The notes: generated by a model from the letters alone, not told the origin. A stretch of DNA of 28,734 nt from Gracilaria caudata (GCA_030374735.1 JASCIV010000254.1:1-28734), one strand, 5' to 3'; counted from the stretch's first letter, positions 18,468 through 28,015 are shown. Numbers and translations: made by a program.

Positions 18468-19811
18468 TTAAGACTGCTTTCCTTGTGCCCCCTTGACCCG
18501 CTTGGCGACAGAGTACACTGCACCATCAAAGAGAGAAATGACAGTAAAGATACCGCCGATAATGGCGCATAATGATGTGATAAACTCATACCACCGCTTT
18601 CCGCCTTGAATGATAACGACAGCAGTCGGAGAAAGGTCAAATGCGAACCTTGCCTCCGGGACGGAGGGATCCGATTTGAAACGATGATTGGAAGTAGCCA
18701 TTTGATAGCCAAGAGAGTCTTCCCCGCCCAGAAGGCTTGACCTACCCACTCTGTAATGAGTGGAGACAACTTTGATGTAGTGTTCATGAGTGGTATGCTC
18801 TTCTCGATTGACAAACATTCTGCCATCCAAGGGGTTTATGTTGCGTTTTACGTCATTCGGGAGATTTCTGATTATCCGTCTCGGAAGCGGAGTCCCAAAG
18901 GAAAAGTGGTGAACAATGTGCGAAAGGTTGGTGGCCTTCGGATCAAGATCATGATTGTCAGACTTCGCGACAATGTGGAACTTTCCTGGGACTCTATTGA
19001 CCCATACTCTTCCTTCAATGAGACAACCTTCGTCGGAATGCTTGCGCGCGCTTGTATGAGCATGTTCGTTGGTCATGCTTTCCATCCACGTTTGAAGGCT
19101 AGAAACGGTGCGTTTTCCCATGTAATCCGGTTGCTTCGGTGTCTTGCCTTGATACACTCGCAATGTGGGGTATCCCATGATATGCTGCTGCCGACACAAA
19201 AACTCATTCTTCGTGCAATCAACTTTGAACACCTTGACATGGATTTCTTTGTCATGCACAGTCTTCGCAAAGGCCTCCCAGGTTGGTGCGAGCCTTACGC
19301 AGTGGATGCACCATGGCGCGAAAAAGTCGACGAAACTCCAATGGTTCTCAGCAAGCTTCTGCTCAAAATTGTCGCTGTTGATCTCTTCCGATTCGCTCAG
19401 ACCGATTTCGGCCTTGACTTCATCTTTAGAATCGCCACTCGAGAAGCGGTTTCCGTCAGAGTACGCGCCCAGGATCTTCTCGCCGTGCCGTCCGGTGACA
19501 ATTGTCTTGTGAATCTGTTGACTGAGGTCGAGACGAGTATTTCCTAGGTAGTCCCAGACGTCAACGCTGGTGAACTCGCAGGGGAGGCTGAGGGTGGTGA
19601 CCTTGAAGTTTATCTGTAGAGACTGTTCAGCGTTTGTGTCGAGCATGACCGCGGTCTCGACTTCGCCTGCAAGGTACGTCCATAGCTCGAAGAAAAACAC
19701 AAGGCCGATGACGGCAATGGCGACTACGGATAGAATTCCGCCTTGTGAAGTGCCATGCGTGAGATCGCGAGGCAACTTGCGAAAGACGTCGTAGGACGAA
19801 AGCTTGAGCAT
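18468..19811 (-). CDS. ER membrane protein disulfide isomerase with ERGIC-N and COPII-coated-ERV domains
   Basis: PDI-C type protein (plant PDIL5-3/5-4 family): a thioredoxin-fold domain inserted into an ERGIC/Erv41-Erv46-like cargo receptor, acting in the early secretory pathway. It is single-exon with 447 residues. The N-terminus MLKLSSYDVFRKLPRDL leads to a membrane segment (about 26-47), then part of the lumenal Erv fold. The thioredoxin domain (about 145-250) has active site WCIHC (Cys168, Cys171) and the cis-proline turn GYPTL. The C-terminal Erv domain contains EGCLIEGRVWVNRVPG, then a second membrane segment (about 408-430) and a Lys-rich cytosolic tail. The frame continues upstream but has no ATG beyond 19811, which coincides with the family's conserved start. 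The two-cysteine site suggests redox activity. Confidence 0.92.
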   Translation of the reverse strand: MLKLSSYDVFRKLPRDLTHGTSQGGILSVVAIAVIGLVFFFELWTYLAGEVETAVMLDTNAEQSLQINFKVTTLSLPCEFTSVDVWDYLGNTRLDLSQQIHKTIVTGRHGEKILGAYSDGNRFSSGDSKDEVKAEIGLSESEEINSDNFEQKLAENHWSFVDFFAPWCIHCVRLAPTWEAFAKTVHDKEIHVKVFKVDCTKNEFLCRQQHIMGYPTLRVYQGKTPKQPDYMGKRTVSSLQTWMESMTNEHAHTSARKHSDEGCLIEGRVWVNRVPGKFHIVAKSDNHDLDPKATNLSHIVHHFSFGTPLPRRIIRNLPNDVKRNINPLDGRMFVNREEHTTHEHYIKVVSTHYRVGRSSLLGGEDSLGYQMATSNHRFKSDPSVPEARFAFDLSPTAVVIIQGGKRWYEFITSLCAIIGGIFTVISLFDGAVYSVAKRVKGAQGKQS

Positions 19812-20405
19812 AGTGGGCTTCACGCGCACGAAAGCGAGCTCGGAGGCAGTGCGGGTCAGGCTCGGACCGTCCGAGTGATCACAATGTCCGCGAACGTCCT
19901 GAGTCGTCAAAGGGGGCTTGCGGAGTCTGGACGCAAGCAATGCTCACAACTCTGCAGCCTGCGCATTGCATTGCTATTGGGGCAGTTGTTGATTGACGCT
20001 TTTGTGCTGACACCAGTTCTGATCTCTGTAATTCAACCTCGATCTCCCCTCTGCTCTCTGGTGGTTCCCCTGTAATCTATCCTAGGGCAAGCAGTTTGCT
20101 ATCTACGCAAACTGGCGGAGGAAGAAATCGGTGGGTCACGGACATGAAGTGGCCTCATCCAACTGATGATGAACAAATTCAGTATTGCTGGAAAAAATGA
20201 GCCTGCCTGACGTGGGATAGAGGAATCCAGAAGAACTGCTTGCTACTACCATCTCCGATTCTGAAACGCACGTTACTGTTACGCGCATCCCGGCAGAGTT
20301 TCAATTCAAATCGCCTCGAACGACTTTCCCGAAATGGAGCGCTCTCACCGCCAACAGATTGTCAGTTTGTACCTATGCTTCCCGAAATGGATTCACCCAA
20401 AACAC
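19812..20405. other. Divergent promoter region
   Basis: Lies between the starts of two divergently transcribed genes (PDI on minus, coiled-coil on plus). A plus-strand frame (19755-20075) overlaps the PDI start and has no domain. A TATA box for the plus-strand gene begins at its right edge. Nothing else is seen. Confidence 0.45.
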
Positions 20406-20414
20406 TATAAAAGG
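20406..20414 (+). promoter_or_regulatory. TATA box of the coiled-coil gene
   Basis: TATAAAAGG, 120 bases before the ATG at 20534. It is the same nine bases as the minus-strand box at 7703-7711, which suggests this organism uses this form of core promoter. Confidence 0.6.
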
Positions 20415-20533
20415 CAGGCACATACACCAAGAGCCGTCAGACTTGGTGAGCCCTCCCCCATCGCTTTTCGTGTTGTTCAGTCACATCCAAGAACTTTTCC
20501 GTACTGCCTTTGTTTGTGGACCGAGCATTAGAA

Positions 20534-22060
20534 ATGGAGTTCTGGAAGTCAGTGATGTCGCAAGTGTTCCCCTTCGAAAGAGAATCATCGCAGTCACTTG
20601 TGGAAACAGACACTCCCAAGAAACTTGAGGAACCGCAGTCTCTGAATGTCATGAAGGGAAACAAGACGCACGAGCCGCTTGGTCGAGGTCATTCCAAGAA
20701 AACTGAACTGGAAATGGCCTTCCTCAACCAGATGAGCCAATTTCTCATGAAGGAGGGCTCGGAACATACGAAGGTCTTGGAAACCCTTTTCCAGAAACAA
20801 AGCAGTAGAGCCGATGAAGAGACTTCCGCATTTGTGGCTCAGGAGGTGCTCAAAAGAGAGATAATGATTGCGCTCGAAAACACTCAACGGCCTCGCAACC
20901 AGCGACACGATGAAGACGCGAGGCTTATCGAGAAACAGAGAAAGACAATCGACTCTCTGAAGCGCCAGCTTCACGAAACATCCGGAAGAGTAAGTTCGGC
21001 TGAGGAAACCATAAACCTTTTGCTGAAGGAGAACCAGGCGCTGGTGCACGCTTGTCGGGAGCATGAAGAGCGGAACAGTGAGCTGAGCAAGCAAGTGGAC
21101 GATCTGAGTGCTGAACAGGAAGTCCTTGGAGATAGGGTAAAAGCTTGGACAACGCTGTCGCAGCAGTGGGAAGCCAGGGCGGTAGCGCAGCAGGAAGCCA
21201 AGATCGCTGCGAAAGCGAGGGTTTTACGAGCAGAGCAGAAGGTTGAACTCGCCGAACTTCGGGCAAGGCATGCCACTTCACAGTCCAGGGTGTTGGAAAA
21301 GCGGCTAGAGGAGGCCAAGTCTTCTTCTACAACAGTTTTTCAACGAGTTGAAGAATTGCGGAAGCTGCAGGCGGGGATCTTGCGAAGTCTTGCGAATCAA
21401 TCCCAAAGGCCTGTCGGATACATGTCTGAAGGTCCATCTCTGCTTCTAGGGCGGGGTTCTAAATTCTTGCGACGACTTTGGGCGTCCATTCCTCTTACTA
21501 AGAGCCGTGGAACTGCTCCAACGGAAGAAGATAATGGAAATACGGAGAACAGCCGTGAAGCAGCCCGAGGAGAACCACTGACGGGAGGAGTGAATGGCGT
21601 AGATGTTATTGATGAGAGCCCTACAGGTATGTTCAGACTTGCGGGCTTCAGAGGCTTCTTCTCGACCAACGCTCCTTTGGAGCAAGACAACCAAGCCACT
21701 CCTCGTAGTACGCATCCACAGGATCCTGCAGCACGAACGCTTGAGGCACTGGAGAAAAACTTGGAGGCCTTGCGAGACGTGATTGAAGTCAAGCAGGAAG
21801 AGGTCGATAGATTGCATAGAGAGTTGCGGTCAGCTACGTGGCAGGCAAACGCGTTTGAGCGATGCCTCGGTGAAGAGAGGCACAAGCTACAGGAAATGGA
21901 GCACATTAAAGCTCCCAACCGTTCCAGAAGCTGTGACCTCGCTAGCCAAGTTGAGCGCAACGCAGCTTACGACGTTTATGTGGAACATTCCATGGTCATG
22001 CATCGATCCCAGCGAGGTAAGCCATCCCTTCGCGAGGACAGGCTTTGCAAAAGGCGATAA
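20534..22060 (+). CDS. Coiled-coil protein of unknown function
   Basis: A 508-residue frame starting MEFWKSVMSQVFPF. No enzymatic domain is recognised. A long heptad-rich region (about residues 105-285, with LIEKQRKTIDSLKRQL and LRAEQKVELAELRARHATSQ) predicts an extended coiled coil. A Ser/Gly/Pro-rich middle follows, then a second shorter coil (about 405-460, LEKNLEALRDVIEVKQEEVD). Such layouts occur in structural, cytoskeletal or membrane-tethering proteins; none can be chosen. A strong donor (GAG|GTAAGCC, 22017) lies near the end. Splicing to 22149 would replace the last 14 codons with an open frame running to 22468 (start DSTPVLVAQNQSLN), so the real C-terminus may be longer. The annotated end is that of the unspliced frame. 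Confidence 0.7.
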   Translation: MEFWKSVMSQVFPFERESSQSLVETDTPKKLEEPQSLNVMKGNKTHEPLGRGHSKKTELEMAFLNQMSQFLMKEGSEHTKVLETLFQKQSSRADEETSAFVAQEVLKREIMIALENTQRPRNQRHDEDARLIEKQRKTIDSLKRQLHETSGRVSSAEETINLLLKENQALVHACREHEERNSELSKQVDDLSAEQEVLGDRVKAWTTLSQQWEARAVAQQEAKIAAKARVLRAEQKVELAELRARHATSQSRVLEKRLEEAKSSSTTVFQRVEELRKLQAGILRSLANQSQRPVGYMSEGPSLLLGRGSKFLRRLWASIPLTKSRGTAPTEEDNGNTENSREAARGEPLTGGVNGVDVIDESPTGMFRLAGFRGFFSTNAPLEQDNQATPRSTHPQDPAARTLEALEKNLEALRDVIEVKQEEVDRLHRELRSATWQANAFERCLGEERHKLQEMEHIKAPNRSRSCDLASQVERNAAYDVYVEHSMVMHRSQRGKPSLREDRLCKRR

Positions 22061-22946
22061 TGATCAAGCTTGAATTCGGTAAATCTATTTATGTTGTGTT
22101 ACCCTTGTAACGTGCTTTGGCCTAGAAAGCTTTCTTTGCACACGCGAGATAGTACGCCCGTGCTTGTTGCGCAAAATCAGAGCCTTAATCCTTTAAACAG
22201 ATTGCCGTGCTTCAGCAGTCTGTCCCGAAGGATATGTAAAGCAATTGCTGTTGGAGTGGGAGGGTGGTTTCAAAGCCGAGAATATAGGGACCAAGACGAA
22301 GCAGAAAAGAAATGTAGTGATGTCTCAGATTTGGGTCTTCAGATGCAGAAAGGTAACCAGAGAGATCTGCTGATGCCGTTGACCAAGATCAGGCATGTCC
22401 GCAAGAAATGCCAAATTGCCAATTGTCTACAACGCATAACAGCGCGGTGGTATCCTTCTGCAGCATGAACAAGAATTCCAAAGGTAAGATGGTTAACCCT
22501 GTAACTGTCTCAAGGTCTGATCTTTGTTGCTCTTGACCTCCATGTTTCGAGCCCTGCCGCTGCCGCGACACAGTGGATGGCGACGGACTCATGGTAGCCG
22601 CGGTAAGGATGAAGTGCTCAGAGCATGCAAGACAGCAGATTTCCTGTTTCACCGCTTTACAGGTAAATTAACACGCAAAATAGGAATGGAGGCATGACAG
22701 ATATTTGATGTTGAACAAAGCCATATCTTTCTTCTTCTTTATTTTGGACAACAACCTCTAATTACTAAGCTGTAGTAGAACTTTAACCAAAGTTCTCTCT
22801 CCGCAGAAAGGAAAGCCATATCTCGGCGAAAGACCACTTTTTGATCGGAGGCGCTGTTCGGTGTTCACCCAGGCTTTCATACAAACCCTGAAAGCGAAGC
22901 AGCATTTCCTTTCGTTGCCCTGAATAGGGCCTGACTGTAGTATTCT
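22061..22946. other. Intergenic region with possible 3' exon and repeat copy
   Basis: Up to 22468 one plus-strand frame is open and protein-like (LSRRICKAIAVGVGGWFQS) and could be a last exon of the coiled-coil gene. Farther on is the second copy of the dispersed repeat (22732-22806). Nothing else is recognised. Confidence 0.4.
22732..22806. repeat. Dispersed repeat, copy 2
   Basis: Same family as 8566-8640. TTCTTCTTTATTTTGGACAA is identical, followed by diverged but alignable sequence ending in a CT-rich run. It contains the perfect small inverted repeat AACTTT AACC AAAGTT. Confidence 0.6.
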
Positions 22947-23537
22947 TCACTCTCGCAAACACTTCTTAGTTGCCCATTTCCTGCCATTCTCCTTGTGTAT
23001 GACTCTGAAATGGTGGTCAACAGCAGTTTTAGACCCGTACAGCATTCCACAAACTTCACAGGTAAACGTTTTGCCTTTGTGAACGTGTGCGATGTGATCT
23101 CGGATATAATTTCTGCTGTACTCTTTAGCGCAAAAAGAGCATTTCTTTCTCGGACCTATGAACTTCTTCGAAGTTTTTGAACTAAGTGTAGAGGACACAG
23201 AGAAACGGGCCAATTTTGACCCAAGCATGCCAGAGTTCCCAAACGATGGCGTTACGGCGAGCTCGTTCGGGTCAAAACCAGACATCTGTTGCTGAGAATG
23301 ATGCCAATTGCCAGTACGCTGCGATCTAGAAAAGTTCCCATGGCAATTCGCACCTTGAATATTTGCATCGATTCGAGCAGTACGCTCACTATTTTTGTTT
23401 TTATCATCAGGGATCTCGCTTGAATGTGAGGAAGTGGGGGTATTGTTGGCAAGATGCTTGTGAAACCTGTGTCTCAGTAAGCCGTTACGATCATCAAATG
23501 ACAAATTTCTACACTTAGGGTGCGTGCAAGTGAACAT
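22947..23537 (-). CDS. C2H2 zinc-finger protein
   Basis: A 196-residue protein with three zinc-finger motifs. Finger 1 is at the very N-terminus (MFTCTHPKCRN, then HRFHKH; Cys-x4-Cys spacing). Fingers 2 and 3 are adjacent near the C-terminus (KKCSFCAKEYSRN, then HIAHVH; FTCEVCGMLYGS, then HHFRVIH), joined by KGKT, a shortened form of the usual linker. The 90 residues between are Ser/Asn/Gln-rich and probably disordered. Nucleic-acid binding, possibly as a transcription factor, is likely. The start is the first ATG in frame; the frame is open about 26 codons upstream without an ATG, and CTTTCAG lies just before it, so a 5' UTR intron or an upstream exon is possible. Confidence 0.75.
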   Translation of the reverse strand: MFTCTHPKCRNLSFDDRNGLLRHRFHKHLANNTPTSSHSSEIPDDKNKNSERTARIDANIQGANCHGNFSRSQRTGNWHHSQQQMSGFDPNELAVTPSFGNSGMLGSKLARFSVSSTLSSKTSKKFIGPRKKCSFCAKEYSRNYIRDHIAHVHKGKTFTCEVCGMLYGSKTAVDHHFRVIHKENGRKWATKKCLRE

Positions 23538-24365
23538 CTTTAAACTGAAAGTTTGTGAAGAGAGATATCGATCCTTCGTAGAATACCAGTTTGAATAGCT
23601 TGAAGCAATGACCAAGATTCGGCAGACTGCGGTGGATTCGGTCGCTTTGAAGCGAGCGGTACAGTTAGGATGGGCTTGGCTTTTGTACTATCTCTAGGGC
23701 TAATCATCAGACGAAGATGTGCACAGCTTGTCACTGTATGCAGAAACCTAACAACAGCTCCAATACGGTTAGATACGAACATCCTGGTTGCAAGAGGTCG
23801 ATGAAACCTCTGGGAACACACAAATTTTGTGGAACATGAATAGTACGTACAAGCTTAGACCTGTACATCTGAATCTAGGCAAGCATAGTTCTTACGAGCT
23901 GCGAGGGTGATCATCACCCTCGCAGCATGATGCTTGAAAAAAATTTCTCTCGCACCTCGCAGGTATACAAACCGATCTGCGTGCAAATGCTATTTTTTCT
24001 GTTTTTTTTTAGGAGTACGCTGGACCTGCATCCAAATAATATATGCCTTCAAAGCGGAAAGATGGCGTTCTGTTTTCTTCTTTAATATGTTCTGTAGTCT
24101 CTAATTCCGAGGCTTCAGGAAAACAATATAAAGATAGTTTCTCTTTTAAGGAAGGCCAAAAACTTTGCCGGCCACTGTCTAAGCTGTTCCTCCACGTCTT
24201 GCCTGCTCTTTCGAGTGGCGCTGGGAGAGCAGCTCGCCGGGAGGCGTTTGTCAACAGGCACCTGAACAACACGTAAAGGACGTGCTTCTTTACTCCCGCT
24301 CCGCACTCGAAGGTTCTGCTTTCGTAAATCGAACTCTATCTCTCTCGAACTTCTCATTACAATCC
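23538..24365. other. Intergenic region with a perfect palindrome
   Basis: Contains a 29-base palindrome (23898-23926). An 80-codon minus-strand frame with a true ATG (24115-24357) is basic and has no recognised domain; it overlaps another minus-strand frame. No gene is called. Confidence 0.4.
23898..23926. repeat. Perfect 29-base palindrome
   Basis: Arms GCTGCGAGGGTGAT (23898-23911) and ATCACCCTCGCAGC (23913-23926) surround a single central C. It is followed by GCATGATGCTTG and an A-run, then a T-run near 23992-24010. With no loop to speak of it is better suited to a DNA cruciform or dimeric protein site than an RNA hairpin. Function unknown. Confidence 0.9.
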
Positions 24366-24882
24366 ATGGCCATCCAACAGCGCCATTCAGCTGGCCTAGA
24401 AAATGTCAGTCGTCAGCTGAGAACAATGGTAGCGTCCCCCTGGCCTCAGGTAACATCGAGGACTCCACTGCGCACGTTAAGAAGCGCAAAGTGGACCGAA
24501 GACCCGTACGTGACTGCAATGCATTTGAAACTTGATGTTTGTTGCTCTTGCAAGTGCAACTCTATGATTCATTTCTACCGCTTCTAAAGTTGCTGTGAAT
24601 TGCATTTCTTGTTCAATCTTACCGCTGTTGAATCAGAGCGTGAGTCTATCGTCACCCAGGTTGATCATTGAGCTCTATCAAACAAGTCACCGACCTCCAG
24701 TTAAACTTCGCCTCGAGCCACATGCTGCTACTGCCATTGTCTACAGTGTAGACCGGACATGTAGCACGGTGGTTTTTGTGGTACCAAATCTTGCAGACGA
24801 ATCTCACAATGGAGAACCGTTCAGCCACTTACGAATGTGTTGCAAACTTTCACGTCACTTCATACATGACTTAAAGTTTTGA
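24366..24882 (+). CDS. Possible small two-exon gene, unrecognised
   Basis: Proposed exon 1 24366-24449 (MAIQQRHSAGLENV.., ending SPWPQ) and exon 2 24637-24882 (SVSLSSPRLIIELY..), joined across a 187-nt phase-0 intron with donor CAG|GTAACA and acceptor TTGAATCAG. This gives 109 residues. Exon 2 reads like protein (VDRTCSTVVFVVPNLADES) but matches no family I know. The splice is inferred only from consensus and phase, so the gene may not be real. Confidence 0.3.
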
Positions 24883-25566
24883 CCCGCGGTGTGGCTTCCA
24901 GATAGAACACGATAAATTCATGATGACTTGTTACAATAAGTATAAATGTATTCTAATGAAGAATGTTCCATCGAGACTGTGCTTTGCTGGTACCGCGAGT
25001 GTAATAAGGTGCAGTTGCCGATGCGTCTTGCAGCTCAGCAGAATCTTTTCGCTGAATTACGTGGTGGTATAAAGCGCTGTTCTAACCAGTTCTAGAGAGG
25101 GTTGGCGTTTCCCCTGATGGCTCACAATATGGACGTTTTGTCGATCAGCATCTGAATTACACCTTGCTTCGCCAATTCCAAGAACATGAATTTCAACAGC
25201 ACAGATAATGCGGCGAGCCCTTGGGTTTTGAAGAAGGTAACGAATGAACCAATATCAACAAAGCAGCTACACATGAAGCCCCGTATTTTAGGCCAACCTA
25301 AAGTGTCGGCGTTAGAGGCAAGCCTTGAATGTCTCAAGGGTCAACAGTGCATCATGTGAGTCTCACGACCTGCACTGCTTGCGATCACATTCAACTTCCG
25401 CATTCCCGAGAAAAGCCTGTCCCAGATCTGGTTCCATCCGTTCTATTCTTGTTGCATCATTCCACCTCCACGCGAGGAAGATTTCCTTCACCTCACGTAA
25501 GAATTGTATTTATCGGCACAACGAGATTCAAAACATCTTGAAAAAAGAAAAACTCCACAAACTCAC
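24883..25566. other. Intergenic region, possible 3' exon on minus strand
   Basis: A minus-strand frame (25122-25337) is protein-like (FVTFFKTQGLAALSVLLKF) and could be a last exon of the phosphotransferase-like fragment at 25567-25937. No clean splice partner was found. Nothing else is recognised. Confidence 0.3.
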
Positions 25567-25937
25567 GGTCTGAGGTTGTGGCCTCGAAACACGAAACTCC
25601 GTATCCCTCAAAAACAAGTCCGAGGTAGCTGCGTTATGCGCCACCACCATTAGAGTTAAGAGTTTCTCAAAGTCTTCATATCTCACCATTGACTCCCATC
25701 GCTTCCATGCCTTTCTACGTAGCCGTTTCCTCACATCTCCCGAAAAAACATCTATAACAAGACCTAAGTCCAGGAGTGGATGTCCTATGAAAAATAATTC
25801 CCAGTCGTAGAGCTGATAACCTCTGTAAAAGTTTCATTTTTAATGTAATGAACACGATAGTGGTCACGAAGATGATATGGGAGTAGCTTGAGCAGTTCAT
25901 CTAAAAAGAGCAAAACTTTTGACATCTCTCTTGCCCA
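25567..25937 (-). pseudogene. Aminoglycoside-phosphotransferase-like (APH/CHK) fragment
   Basis: Two adjacent minus-strand frames are protein-like. The upstream one reads WAREMSKVLLFLDELLKLLP (from 25937). The next, about 25821 down to a GTGAGT donor at 25566, reads GYQLYDWELFFIGHPLLDLG. The latter matches the metal-binding strand and following segment of APH-family kinases, where a DWE or DFE aspartate is followed by GxPxxDL. The HxD catalytic loop expected about 20-25 residues before DWE is missing, and the two frames differ by one base. Either an intron hides the missing part or this is a decayed gene. Natural substrates of eukaryotic members are diverse; none is inferred. Confidence 0.38.
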
Positions 25938-26603
25938 TATTTATGGCATGTTCTGGCGGCTTAAGTCAGAAATAAGTGATGGACAGGACTGTAATCAATT
26001 ATATTGCAAAATATTGCTGATAGTTCGCAATACTCAATACAATATGAATATTGTTCTTTTTCAGCAATATAAATTGCAATGATAGTGAGGTTGACTTGCA
26101 ATATGTTTACAATATCGAACATAGCCTGCAATAAAAAGCAGTGATGAAATGCGCTCACCATAATTCTGTTAACGGCAGTGCCATCGAAATCACAGCATAT
26201 CTACACGATGACAATCAATACCACAACTTTCGATAGTCTGTAACACGGTCCGAACAGGAGAATGGCTAGAAGAATACAACATGTGGGAATGGAAACAAGA
26301 GTGAAAACTTTCTTCCAGAACAGAGGTTACTGAAGGGTTACCGGGTTCCCTCTTATCTCAGGGATGAGTCAACAGCTTTCTCAATAGTGAGCTTACGCAA
26401 ACAGCATGTTTCTGAAGAATTCCGCAAAACGTGGCATATTTTTTTCGAGAGATTTCATCTCCTGAAGTCGTTTCAGCAAATCGTCATATTTCGGCGTTTT
26501 GCGCGTTGAGTTTGACAGAAATTCTGTTGCACTGTCAGCAATGTAATTTTTTATGCGAGCGTTTTGGCTCCTTACTTGCTGAAAAGCGTTGGCGTAAGCT
26601 CCC
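25938..26603. other. AT-rich spacer before the transposon
   Basis: Contains a cluster of CAATAT/ATATTG words (about 25997-26135) including an inverted repeat (26011-26020 with 26061-26070). No gene is recognised. A minus-strand frame with a GTGAGC..TTGCAG-type intron is imaginable near 26130-26165 but was not supported. Confidence 0.4.
25997..26135. repeat. CAATAT/ATATTG word cluster with inverted repeats
   Basis: About a dozen CAATA or TATTG words in 140 bases. ATATTGCTGA (26011-26020) pairs with TCAGCAATAT (26061-26070), and ACAATAT GA ATATTGT forms a smaller palindrome between them. It may be a foldback-type sequence or only AT-rich simplicity. Confidence 0.5.
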
Positions 26604-26938
26604 TAAGAGCATGTCTATCAGTGGGGTCAAAGAGCTAAATTGCCATTTTTTTTAGCTTTGGCATCGATAATGGCATCCCTATCAGTTGAGCCAAACCTAT
26701 TTTGCAAAGCTATTGAGCTATATCCATTGCCTAATCCGACGAAATTTGGCGCAACGTTTAGCTCCAAAGCTAAACTTCACAGCCACTCCAATCATGCCAC
26801 CTGGTAGATTTGTAGTTTTCGCGCCAGGCTCTACTCTAAACACAAACACCACACGCCATAGAATCAACAAGTATCCTTTTTTTGTCAAAGTACTACCAAT
26901 CTTCAGCGCGCTACGGCGGCAACAGCAAAAGTCGTAAA

Positions 26939-28015
26939 ATGGCGCAAGATACAAAAGACGTCTCAACCAGGGGTCCCAACTTTACTGCAGCAAAAGACCT
27001 GGCTCTCGCCAGGTCATGGATATCAGCATCAAACATGACGGCGGAGCAAAACTCCAATACTTTCTGGGCTAGTGTCTTAAATGTGTTTCAAAAACAACCT
27101 GAGTACTATCGTTCGCGTACACCCATTAGTTTGCACTCACGATGGGGAACGATATCAAAGACAGCACAAAAGTATTTGGCAGCCGAGAAGCTGTATCGTG
27201 CCGCCATTCCTAGCGGGGAGTCTGAAGAACAAACCGTGCAAAACATAATATTGCTTTACCGTAACAAGAAGAAGGTCAAAGTGAAGGGCGTAGAGAAATT
27301 GGCACCAACCATTCGTTTTCTTTCAGCCGTTTGTCTCCTGTCTACGTGTCTAAAGTTTTCTTCCCATATCGGTGGCAGTTCTCGCACAGCCACAGGCTAT
27401 CGTCCTGTTCATTGCCAGGCGAGCACAGTGAATAATGTAGAAATGGGTGAAGAGGAACATAAATCGTCGCAGAAGATGGGCGCAATCGGTATAAAATCAC
27501 CTTCACTGTCACGCCCGAGCGGAGTAAAGAAACAGAAGCTGGAAAAAAGGACGGAACGCAACGCTGACAAAGTTTCGCGCAGCGTAGACGCAATGAATGA
27601 GACTTTGAAAGGATCGGCAGCAAGCAAGAAAAAAGCGGCGTCAATTTCGTTGCAGCTAAAGATATTACACCGCATGTCATTACCCATCGATGTGATGAAC
27701 AAACGTCTTGACCAACTTATGATGCAGGCTGCACAGCTAGGAGGATACACGACAGAAAACGAAACTCAGGAACCCGACCCAAACGGTGCTTCTGATTCGG
27801 TTCATCATTCTCCCGACATTTCCCCCGGAAAACATGTCAGCATGATAACCAACAAGCCACATGAAGTAGAGAAAGGTTCCCAAGTCGACCAACCGGTCAG
27901 CCGCCGGAGGCGGCTGACCGTCTATGAGCGCCACCGAAGGTGGCGCTTTGCTTTGTGGCGCTTCTTCGCGTCCCAGGCCGCGTTGTCGTCACGCAATGTC
28001 GAAAATGGAAGATAG
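26939..28015 (+). CDS. Myb/SANT-like DNA-binding protein of a Harbinger element
   Basis: Second ORF of PIF/Harbinger transposons, which binds the element ends and helps bring the transposase to DNA. The ATG at 26939 gives 358 residues. Residues about 12-110 form a Myb/SANT-like trihelix (LALARSWISAS, NTFWASVLNVF, SLHSRWGTISKTAQKY), as in NAM-associated and Harbinger proteins. A Lys-rich segment follows (KKQKLEKRTERNADK) and then an amphipathic helix (ISLQLKILHRMSLPIDVMNKRLDQL) probably for oligomerisation. An in-frame 66-nt stretch (27261-27326, GTAACA..TTTCAG) could be an intron; coding reads through either way. The last 35 codons run through two GC-rich hairpins and are Arg/Trp-rich (RRRRLTVYERHRRWRFALWR). 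The stop abuts the transposase stop. Confidence 0.72.
   Translation: MAQDTKDVSTRGPNFTAAKDLALARSWISASNMTAEQNSNTFWASVLNVFQKQPEYYRSRTPISLHSRWGTISKTAQKYLAAEKLYRAAIPSGESEEQTVQNIILLYRNKKKVKVKGVEKLAPTIRFLSAVCLLSTCLKFSSHIGGSSRTATGYRPVHCQASTVNNVEMGEEEHKSSQKMGAIGIKSPSLSRPSGVKKQKLEKRTERNADKVSRSVDAMNETLKGSAASKKKAASISLQLKILHRMSLPIDVMNKRLDQLMMQAAQLGGYTTENETQEPDPNGASDSVHHSPDISPGKHVSMITNKPHEVEKGSQVDQPVSRRRRLTVYERHRRWRFALWRFFASQAALSSRNVENGR
27894..27947. repeat. Two tandem perfect hairpins inside the Myb-like ORF
   Basis: Hairpin 1: CGGTCAGCCGCC GGA GGCGGCTGACCG (27894-27920). Hairpin 2: AGCGCCACC GAA GGTGGCGCT (27927-27947). Both have triloops and no mismatch, and they are GC-rich in an otherwise balanced region. 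TGGCGCTT recurs just after (27941 and 27955). They could be RNA structures near the 3' end of the transcript. Confidence 0.9.

Noticed and set aside
18756..19547. 263-codon plus-strand open frame
   Set aside because: It is antisense to the PDI-type gene with its conserved thioredoxin domain; no domain is present in the shadow frame.
26130..26230. CDFDGTAV reading on the minus strand, resembling a HAD phosphatase motif I
   Set aside because: Only a dozen codons are open on either side, and no second HAD motif was found; taken as chance.
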